Below are positions 58,200-64,000 of a DNA stretch of 64,000 nt, in pieces; position 1 is the first letter of the stretch, and every line of letters starts with the position of its first letter. A model generated the notes under the pieces. It saw only the letters and a list, made by a program, of their open reading frames with translations. It was not told the origin of the DNA and did not search any database. Source of the stretch: Bacillota bacterium (lineage in GTDB: Bacteria; Bacillota; Sulfobacillia; JAJYWN01; JAJZPE01); assembly GCA_021787335.1 (NCBI GenBank), contig JAJYMC010000010.1, positions 62,001 to 126,000 on the forward strand, read 5' to 3'. Both the position numbers and the translations under genes were made by a program.

Positions 58200-59534
58200 T
58201 CACTTCCCGGTGATGATGACGATGTCACCAACGGCGGATCTGAGGATCACGAGGTTTCGGCCGTCGCCGACTTTGGCCCAGGCCCTGCGCCCTTCGTCGT
58301 CGGTCATCCTCGACACCTGAAGGGCGGTCTTGATGAGGCCCGACGTCGTGGCCTTCAGGTCGACGGAGGCGTCGGATGGGAGGCACAGGATTATCGGCCC
58401 CCGCCGCGTGACGGCGCTGATCGGGCCTGACCCGGTGACGCGGACGGCCCCGTCCTCCCCGATGACGTCGATCTTGCCGGGGCCGCCCGTCACTCCGACC
58501 TCGCCCCAGTCCGAGCGGATGGTGACGTCCCCGTCCACCCCGCTCACGCGGATGGTCCCGCAGTGGGTTCGCACCTCCACGGACAGCTGGGCGGGAACGG
58601 TCAGGGCGACGTCGCGGGTGACCGTCGTCTGCTCAGCCGGCGGCGGCGATGGCCGAATCGCCAAGCGCGAGCCGTCAGTGGTCACGGACGTGACCGCCCC
58701 CTCGACCAGCCGCGCGCGGGCGGCGGCCGCGGACTCGCCCCTGGCCACTTCGAGAGTCCGGATGGTGATCTGAGTCGTGTTGCGATCCCCGGTAACCTTG
58801 ACGTTCCCTACACCGTCATAGACGTAGGTCACGCTGGTCAAGCCGGCGGCCGGCCGGGTCTCGTCGAGCCACTGCTCGGCCACGTGGCGCGGCGCTTCGA
58901 GGTTAAAGACCTGCGGCAGACGGAGCGTCGAGGTGAACGGGAAACCGGTGGCATACAGGTGCACGGGCGCGGCCCAGAGGCCGATGACGACGGCGGTCAG
59001 ACAGACCAGGAGGGCCAGACCGCCAGTCGGCCTGACCGGCAGCCCAAGGCGATGGCCCCGTCGGTGAACGATCAGGGAATGGAGGCCGAATCCCAGCGGG
59101 AAGAACGGCCAGACGAAGAGGATGTCAGCGGCCCGTTCGAGGGTCGCCTGACGGAGGACCCAGCCCACCCCGACCAGCCCGATGGCGATGAAACTGATGG
59201 CCCAGACCGCGGCGCTGCGATCGGCCCGCTGTGGGGCGGCGAACCGCCGCAGGACGTCGAGAACGCTGTAGACTGTGAGGACGGGCAGATAGAGAAGGAC
59301 ATAGAAGACAAAGCTGCTTACGGCCAGTTGTTGCCGCCCCGGAGCGAGGGCGGTCGGGCCGATGAACAGGGCGGCGAACCCGCCGATGTCGGCGGCCAGC
59401 AGAATCAGGCCCTGCCTGCGGTCACCGAGGTAAAGGTGGCCGAGCCCGGGTAAGAGAGCCAGGACGGCCGCGACGGCCGGATTCCTGTGGACGGTCTCCG
59501 GGCCGGGCGCTGAGACGGCGGACTGGTCGACCAT
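58200..59534 (-). CDS. Membrane protein with C-terminal DUF4097-type beta repeats
   Basis: 444 residues. The first half has about six hydrophobic segments (AVAAVLALLPGLGHLYLGDR is TM2-like; others at about 35-55, 70-100, 115-145, 150-170, 185-205). The second half is a beta-repeat domain of DUF4097/adhesin type (VSGVDGDVTIRSDWGEVGVT, DVIGEDGAVRVTGSG, AVGDIVIITG). Such proteins often sit with ECF sigma/anti-sigma genes in envelope stress responses. ATG 59534 with AGGAGGTG six bases upstream. Confidence 0.8.
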   Translation of the reverse strand: MVDQSAVSAPGPETVHRNPAVAAVLALLPGLGHLYLGDRRQGLILLAADIGGFAALFIGPTALAPGRQQLAVSSFVFYVLLYLPVLTVYSVLDVLRRFAAPQRADRSAAVWAISFIAIGLVGVGWVLRQATLERAADILFVWPFFPLGFGLHSLIVHRRGHRLGLPVRPTGGLALLVCLTAVVIGLWAAPVHLYATGFPFTSTLRLPQVFNLEAPRHVAEQWLDETRPAAGLTSVTYVYDGVGNVKVTGDRNTTQITIRTLEVARGESAAAARARLVEGAVTSVTTDGSRLAIRPSPPPAEQTTVTRDVALTVPAQLSVEVRTHCGTIRVSGVDGDVTIRSDWGEVGVTGGPGKIDVIGEDGAVRVTGSGPISAVTRRGPIILCLPSDASVDLKATTSGLIKTALQVSRMTDDEGRRAWAKVGDGRNLVILRSAVGDIVIITGK

Positions 59535-59568
59535 CAGTGACACCTCCTGACTGCGGACCGGCTGGCCC

Positions 59569-59859
59569 TCACAGGCCGGGGGGCAGCATGAGCCTTTCGA
59601 CCACGAATAGATAAACGATGACCATGGCCGCCCCGACGCAGGCGGCCAAGGCTCCGGGGGACAGGTCGTGCCCGGCCGGCCAGAACGCGCCCCGGCGGAC
59701 GGGCTCCGACGCGGTCTGGGCCAGCGGCCCCGCTGAGAGCTTCTCGAAAAGGCGGTCGGCCAGCCCCTCAGGAAGGGCCTCACCCATCAGCGCCTGGCGC
59801 AGCCGCCCTTCCAGAGCCGCGTGACCCTTGGCCTCGCCTGCGCTTCTGGTCTTGATCAT
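59569..59859 (-). CDS. Small membrane anti-sigma-like protein
   Basis: 96 residues: a hydrophilic N-terminal part (RLRQALMGEALPEGLADRLF) and one C-terminal membrane helix (about residues 68-90). The ATG overlaps the sigma gene's stop (ATGA). Size, single helix and operon position suggest it holds the ECF sigma factor at the membrane; no zinc motif HxxxCxxC is present, so this is inferred from context. Confidence 0.6.
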   Translation of the reverse strand: MIKTRSAGEAKGHAALEGRLRQALMGEALPEGLADRLFEKLSAGPLAQTASEPVRRGAFWPAGHDLSPGALAACVGAAMVIVYLFVVERLMLPPGL

Positions 59860-60355
59860 TGGTCCATCCCGTCCTCTCCCAGTTCCACCCGGAGTCTGGC
59901 CAGTGCTCGCCCAAGGCGCGTGGCCACCGTCCGCTGCCCGACCCCCAGGGTCCGGGCGATGTCTTCGTAGCTGAGATCCTGGCCATAGCGGAGGGCCACG
60001 ACCTCGCGGTACACCGGCGGGAGCCGCCGCACCGCCTCCCGGACCACCTGCCGGTCGCCGGCCGCGTCCTCCTCGCCCGAAGCACGTCCCGGCAGACATT
60101 GACCGTTATCCGCCTCAGCCAGGCCAGGCAGGCCCCGTCACCCCTGGGTTGGAACCGCGGCAGGGCGATGAGGGCGCGCGTCAGGGTTTCCTGGACGGCA
60201 TCCTCCGCCTCGCCGTGCCCCCCGAGGATGTGACTCGCGAGGGCATGGAGGGGCCCGCCGACCTGCTCCACCAGGGAGCGGAAGGCTTCGACGTCACCGG
60301 CCCCGGCGCGGACGGCCAGTTCCTCGAGGGTCTCGGCCAAGGACGTCCCTCCCAT
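59856..60355 (-). pseudogene. ECF sigma factor gene with one frameshift
   Basis: Region 2 is in one frame (VEAFRSLVEQVGGPLHALAS, GGHGEAEDAVQETLTRALIA, WLRRITVNVCRDVL) and region 4 in another (EEDAAGDRQVVREAVRRLPP, YREVVALRYGQDLSYEDIAR, TLGVGQRTVATRLGRALARL). The shift lies at about 60077-60094. The two halves together make a normal ECF sigma of about 165 residues. Start: ATG 60355 taken; upstream TTG possible. The downstream partners look intact, so a sequencing error is as likely as a mutation. Confidence 0.82.
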
Positions 60356-60488
60356 CCCTCCACCATTCAAAACGGGGGACCAAGGGGTTTTCTTTCGGGG
60401 CGTTCACACGGGCCCGCTTCCAGACTTTGCCGGCCGCGGACGTTCTCCTTCCGGGGAGGGCTGTTCCCCAGGTGCGGCGTCCGCAAAA

Positions 60489-60512
60489 CAAAAAGAAGCG
60501 CCGAGGGGCGCT
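60489..60512 (-). terminator. Terminator after the DUF2179 membrane gene
   Basis: Minus strand AGCGCC-CCTC-GGCGCT followed by TCTTTTTG, about 50 bases after the stop at 60565. Compact and well formed. Confidence 0.85.
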
Positions 60513-60564
60513 CCTTCAACGTTGTGGCAGGCTTGGAGAGTGACCGGTCCGAGAGCGGCCGGTC

Positions 60565-61095
60565 CTACTTCCCCTTCCGGTAAGCGAACACGCCGCCGGT
60601 GGCCGAGCGGGTGTCGAGGGCGGTGATGAACGAGCCGGGGGCGAGCTCGTCGACGAGGGCCAGGAGGCCAGCCTGGGTCCGGCGGTGGAGGGTGACCATC
60701 AGCAGGTGGCGCGGGCCTTCGCGGCCTTCGCCGGTCAGGACGGTCACGCCGTAGCCGCGCTCGCGGGCGGCCGCCGCGAGGGCGCCGGCCTGGCTCTCGT
60801 CGCCGGGGATGATCTGTATGGTCAGGGTGCCGATGGCCAGCTTCTCCTCGACGAACATCCCGACATAGGTCCCCGTGGCGAAGCCGAGGGCGTAGGCGAC
60901 TATCTTGAACGGGTCCTCGAAACCGCCGGCCATGATTATCCCGAGGACGGTGATGTAGATGCCGACCTCGAAGAAGCCCGTCATCGCGGCCAAGCCCCGC
61001 TTGCCCCGGACGACGAGGATGGTCCGCACCGTCCCGAGGGTGACGTCGCAGATGCGGGCCAGGAAAATGAGCAGGTAAGACAGGAAGATGGACAT
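60565..61095 (-). CDS. DUF5698/DUF2179 (UPF0316) membrane protein
   Basis: 176 residues with three membrane helices in the first 90 residues (IFLSYLLIFLARICDVTLGT, VRTILVVRG, FFEVGIYITVLGIIMAGGF) and a C-terminal DUF2179 domain (AAARERGYGVTVLTGEGREG, LLMVTLHRR). Function unknown. ATG 61095 has GGAGGTT upstream; the longer open frame to 61191 lacks a ribosome site. Single-gene unit with its own terminator. Confidence 0.88.
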   Translation of the reverse strand: MSIFLSYLLIFLARICDVTLGTVRTILVVRGKRGLAAMTGFFEVGIYITVLGIIMAGGFEDPFKIVAYALGFATGTYVGMFVEEKLAIGTLTIQIIPGDESQAGALAAAARERGYGVTVLTGEGREGPRHLLMVTLHRRTQAGLLALVDELAPGSFITALDTRSATGGVFAYRKGK

Positions 61096-61236
61096 GCCTG
61101 AACCTCCGGGGCGCGGCCATGGCCGGCGACGGGCGCCGGCCCGGACGAGCCGCCCTCCCGTCATGTTATCGGCCCTCAGCTCTGATGTCAAGCCGCCGAG
61201 TACAGCTTGTGGAAGGTCTCCGGCTAATCCTTGTCT

Positions 61237-62118
61237 TCAGCGGTCGGCCCGGGCCTTGGTCCTTATCCGGGCCCTGGCCGGGCGGGTCGCGCGATTGACA
61301 GTCACCAGGGCGGTGCGCTGCTCCGCCGGCTTGCCGGACGAGGCGGCGCGGCCCCGGAAGACGTCGCGTTGCACGCCGCTGAGGTGATCGTGCATGGCCC
61401 GTGCGGCGGCCACCGGATGGCGGGCGGCGATGGCCTCGAAGACGCGCCGGTGGTCGTAGACCGACTGGATGGCCCGGCCTGGGATGCTCAGGCTGAAGCG
61501 GCGGCTCTCCCGGACGAGGTCGATCATGCTGTCCGTCAGCCGGATGAGCACGGCGTTGCGGGAGGCCACCGTGACCCGCCGGTGGAAGCTGGTGTCGAGC
61601 TGCTCCAGGCGGTCCAGCGGCGGGGCGCCCCGCCCGGTCGCGACGGCCTCCTCGATGAGCTTGGTCGTCTCCTCGATGACCAGCCGCAAGGCGGTGATGT
61701 CCTCGTCGGTGGCCATCTCGGCGGCCCAGGCCGCCGCCTGGCTCTCGAGGACCCGGCGGACCTCATAGACGTGGTGCAGTTCGTCCGGCGGCAGGGCCGG
61801 GCTCGGGGCCAGCCGGCGGGCGATGTCGTCAGCGCTGGCCGCCGTGACGTAGACCCCAGCACCGTGGCGGATCGAGAGGACCCCCAGGGCGCTCAAGATC
61901 TTCAGGGCCTCACGGACCGAGGGACGGCTGACGCCCAGCGAGGCCGCCAGCTCGGTCTCCCGTGGCAGCCGCTCCCCCGGGGCCATCTGCCCCGACCCGA
62001 CCTTCTCCAGGATGACCTCGGCCAGGCGCTCATACAGCGGGGCCGGGTCGCGCAGCTTCTTGAAACTGAGCGGGGCCGGGGCGCCCGCGCGCGGGCGCTT
62101 GGCACGGGCTCGGCTCAT
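61237..62118 (-). CDS. FadR-subfamily GntR transcriptional regulator
   Basis: 293 residues. Winged helix with GQMAPGERLPRETELAASLG, VSRPSVREALKILSALGVLS, then the FCD effector domain with metal-type ligands (LDTSFHRRVTVAS, DHRRVFEAIAARHPVAAARA, MHDHL). Arg/Lys-rich tails at both ends are longer than usual. ATG 62118 with GGAGGTGG five bases upstream. It lies immediately downstream of the decayed uxaA genes, so it probably once controlled sugar-acid use. Confidence 0.9.
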   Translation of the reverse strand: MSRARAKRPRAGAPAPLSFKKLRDPAPLYERLAEVILEKVGSGQMAPGERLPRETELAASLGVSRPSVREALKILSALGVLSIRHGAGVYVTAASADDIARRLAPSPALPPDELHHVYEVRRVLESQAAAWAAEMATDEDITALRLVIEETTKLIEEAVATGRGAPPLDRLEQLDTSFHRRVTVASRNAVLIRLTDSMIDLVRESRRFSLSIPGRAIQSVYDHRRVFEAIAARHPVAAARAMHDHLSGVQRDVFRGRAASSGKPAEQRTALVTVNRATRPARARIRTKARADR

Positions 62119-62198
62119 CGGTTCCACCTCCGTGGGTCGGTCGGCGCGGGTCACGGTGCTATCGCGGTCAGGAGCCCGACCGCTCATGCGCTGACGGC

Positions 62199-63152
62199 TC
62201 ATGCGGTGCGGAAGAGCTTCGTCAGGACGAACTCGCGATGGCCCAGGACTTCGGCGACGTTATCGCCTCGGCGGCGGCGGACGACGTGTCCATGAACCAG
62301 AGGCCCTTGCGCGGCGCCGGCTCGGCGGGCTCCAACGCCCCATCGACCTGCGCCCGCCCGATCTTCTGGAGGTTGCCCATGGCCTTCTATTCGATGGTGG
62401 TCAGGCCGTCCGTTATGTTACCTTGGGTCGGCTGGGAGCCGAGGAGGTCGGCCTCTTCACGCTCGATGAAGGCCAGGTAGTCGTTGAACAGTTGGAGGAA
62501 CTTGGCCCGCCCGGCGGGCGCTAGAAGCGGCCCGCGACGATCTCCTCGCCGCCGGTGAGTTCAGAGGTTTCGCCAAAGAGGACCGTCGCCCCTGCGTCGA
62601 CGGGCCGTTCCACGGCCCGCCCGACGGTCGGATTCGAAGCCAGCCCGGACGTGGTGTCCGACTCGCCGCACTTGATGCTGACGGCTCCGAGACCCGGCAC
62701 TCCTTGCGGTTCAGGGACGTCGCGTACTGGACGAACTCCTTGGCCTTGCGCGACGCGGCCTCGATGGTCCCGAGGTCCCCGTGGCGCTCGATGGCGAACC
62801 AGGCCACCGGTTTGCCTGTCTCGGCGATGCCCTCGGCGACCTTCTGCGTCCAGTTCGGCTCGATGCCGATGACGATGGCCGCGGCCACGTTCGGGTTGTG
62901 GCCGCTGCCGATGAGGGTCTTGAAGAAAAGCTCCAGGTCCGCGCCAAACTGCAGGCGGCCGTAGGGGTGCGGCAGGGCCATGGCCCCATGGATGACCCGG
63001 GCGACCGACTCGGCCGCGGCGTTGGACAGGTCGTCCAGCGGGATGATGACCACGTGATTGCGGACCCCGACCCGGCCGTCGGGACGACGATAGCCGAGGA
63101 AGGTGGTCTTGGCGGTGAGGGTAGCGTCTGGGCTCAGGCGGCCGGCGGTCAT
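62199..63152 (-). pseudogene. Decayed UxaA-family dehydratase, large part
   Basis: The N-terminal part is intact (GYRRPDGRVGVRNHVVIIPL, ESVARVIHGAMALPHPYGRL, NPNVAAAIVIGIEPNWTQKV). Then come several lesions: a shift after NRKEC, continuing IKCGESDTTSGLASNPTVGR and GATVLFGETSELTGGEEIVA; a stop and shift at about 62521; then AKFLQLFNDYLAFIEREEAD, GLTTIE, an amber stop at 62387-62389, [17 protein letters not shown]; then loss of about 100 codons before the true C-terminus ([17 protein letters not shown], stop 62199). Altronate/galactarate-type dehydratases act on sugar acids. Confidence 0.82.
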
Positions 63153-63462
63153 GAGGCCACCCCCTCTTGGCGCTTGGCGCCCGCCCAGCGCAGGCTCCTG
63201 AGATTGTGGACATGGACGTGTTGGCCGGGCTTGATGGCCTCCGTCGCCCGACCGACCGGCACGCCGTACTTGACCACCCGTTCGCCCTTGGCCACCGGCT
63301 TCAGGGCGATCTTGTGGCCGAGCGGGATATCGTCGGCCGCCACGAGGTCCACCGGCGAGCGCCCCTTCAGGTTCACGCCGAAGACCTTCTAGCCGGCCTT
63401 GATGTCCGTCACCGCCACGCCCACGTTGTCTTCCGGGTCGTGGATGAGGAACTGATGAGCAT
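63149..63462 (-). pseudogene. UxaA SAF-domain subunit, interrupted by an amber stop
   Basis: N-terminal SAF part of an altronate dehydratase: HDPEDNVGVAVTDIKAG, amber stop at 63389-63391, then VNLKGRSPVDLVAADDIPLG, HKIALKPVAKGERVVKYGVP, IKPGQHVHVHNLRS. A ribosome site (GGGAGG) precedes ATG 63462, but that ATG is in another frame from the coding part, so a second small lesion lies near the start. Overlaps the large-part gene by four bases, as in intact uxaA pairs. Confidence 0.8.
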
Positions 63463-63808
63463 GCGAGTCCCTCCCGTCGTTCCGGGTTTCGCGGCAGAGA
63501 GGTATGACCTCTTACTGTTTTGGAATTGGTCCGGCTCGCGAAGCACGAATCCCTTCTCCACCGGTAGTTTCCTCTTACTCTCGCGGGCGCGCCTAAGCGG
63601 CTGCGATAGTTATGTCAAATCCGCAGGCCAAGACACCTTTGAAAGAGGACTCTAGCCCATAATCGCGAATGCTCGTTTGGACCTCACAACTTGTACGCAG
63701 CATGGTCCTCCCTAGCCCGTTTGGCGCGGGTTCCGGGCGGACTTTTTTATTGAGGGGCCGCAGGCAGGAGTAGATGGGCAATTAGTCAGTTGAATAGGAG
63801 GAGAGCAC
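63463..63808. other. 346-bp gap with lower GC, before the plus-strand end gene
   Basis: No gene accepted; a 62-codon minus-strand frame (63593-63781) is low-quality. Sequence composition drops visibly in GC compared with the rest of the window, beginning at about 63600. A terminator-like stem is noted separately. Confidence 0.5.
63715..63750 (+). terminator. Weak terminator-like stem with T run
   Basis: GCCCG pairs with CGGGC (loop of about 14, or an alternative CCCG/CGGG pairing) followed shortly by six T. It may end a transcript or be part of a leader for the gene at 63809. Confidence 0.35.
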
Positions 63809-64000
63809 GTGGTTAAGCCCTCCGTTATTCGGCGAAGTTCCTTTCAACTCGCGTGGCTGGCAGCCTGCCGATTACTCCTTGATGGCGGAGACCAATGGAA
63901 CCTCGTCGTGAGCATCAAGGATTCAACAGCCTTCGATGAAACTCTCCACGAGAGAGTCAGCCAGTTCCATCAGGGCAATGGCGTGGCTGATCCCCGGATC
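63809..64000 (+). CDS. Unknown protein, N-terminal 64 residues (runs off window)
   Basis: GTG at 63809 preceded by AGGAGGAG with five bases between, then 64 open codons to the window end: VVKPSVIRRSSFQLAWLAAC, LLLDGGDQWNLVVSIKDST, DETLHERVSQFH. The FxxAWLAACRLLLDGG...NLVVSI pattern suggests a helix-then-strand start of a small globular protein. I do not recognise the family. Lower GC than the rest, so possibly part of an acquired region. Confidence 0.65.
   Translation, partial: MVKPSVIRRSSFQLAWLAACRLLLDGGDQWNLVVSIKDSTAFDETLHERVSQFHQGNGVADPRI

Noticed and set aside
62387-63391. Amber recoding (pyrrolysine or read-through) in the uxaA pair
   Set aside because: Frameshifts and a large deletion in the same genes, and no other in-frame amber codons in intact genes of the window.
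63593-63781. 62-codon minus-strand frame
   Set aside because: No ribosome site, crosses the terminator-like stem, and no recognisable pattern.
1-64000. tRNA, rRNA and CRISPR arrays
   Set aside because: I looked for tRNA T-arm patterns and for regularly spaced direct repeats and found none that form a complete structure; GGTTCGAA-like strings fall inside protein genes.

Overview
The window is GC-rich bacterial chromosome, most likely from a high-GC member of the Bacillota (Clostridia or Limnochordia-like). The evidence is a Peptococcaceae/Moorella-style flagellar operon (flhA-flhF-flhG, a PilZ protein, sigma-D, then a FapA/DUF342 protein; FliY instead of FliN; a FlbD protein), a YlbF-family protein, strong AGGAGG-type ribosome sites and heavy use of TTG and GTG starts. 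Nearly every gene lies on the minus strand. I could not run searches, so assignments rest on motifs, gene lengths and gene order.

1-25,500: one large flagellar operon, transcribed right to left: flgB, flgC, fliE, fliF, fliG, fliH, fliI, fliJ, a MotE-like gene, fliK, flgD, a TIGR02530-type gene, flgE, flbD, fliL, fliM, fliY, fliO, fliP, fliQ, fliR, flhB, flhA, flhF, flhG, ycgR, a small membrane protein, sigD and a partial fapA. Its leader carries a sigma-A-like promoter, a cyclic-di-GMP-I riboswitch and an intrinsic terminator. With the PilZ protein YcgR in the same operon, c-di-GMP probably acts both on transcription and on the finished motor. No che, motAB or flagellin genes are in view.

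25,534-29,250: a three-gene operon (GNAT acetyltransferase, nitroreductase, endonuclease III-like glycosylase), then a SufR-like iron-sulfur HTH regulator with its own promoter and palindromes.

29,574-39,734: an 11-gene complex I operon, nuoABCDHIJKLMN, with a clear TTGACG-17-TATATT promoter. NuoE, NuoF and NuoG are absent, so the electron input is unlikely to be the usual NADH module. Next come an aldo-keto reductase, a YlbF-family protein and an MFS transporter.

42,471-48,420: a tungsten-type aldehyde:ferredoxin oxidoreductase with a MoaD/ThiS-like protein, an FAH-family gene with a frameshift, a decayed ClC channel gene and a relic TnpB element. 48,435-52,847: a catabolic-looking cluster with an Ntn-hydrolase asparaginase, an M14 deacylase and two paralogous amidohydrolases. 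53,029-53,973: a compact toxin-antitoxin operon with its own operator and terminator.

54,020-63,465: mixed small operons: a GNAT-YoaP fusion with an AhpD-like gene, DUF402, a peptidoglycan-binding-repeat protein and its relic, an ECF sigma/anti-sigma/DUF4097 operon, a DUF2179 membrane protein, a FadR-type regulator and a broken uxaA pair. The section from about 42 to 63.5 kb holds many broken genes (clc, FAH, tnpB, AhpD-like, PG-binding relic, ECF sigma, both uxaA parts), while the flagellar and nuo operons are clean. That means either real decay or poorer sequence quality there. A plus-strand gene of visibly lower GC starts at 63,809 and runs off the window.
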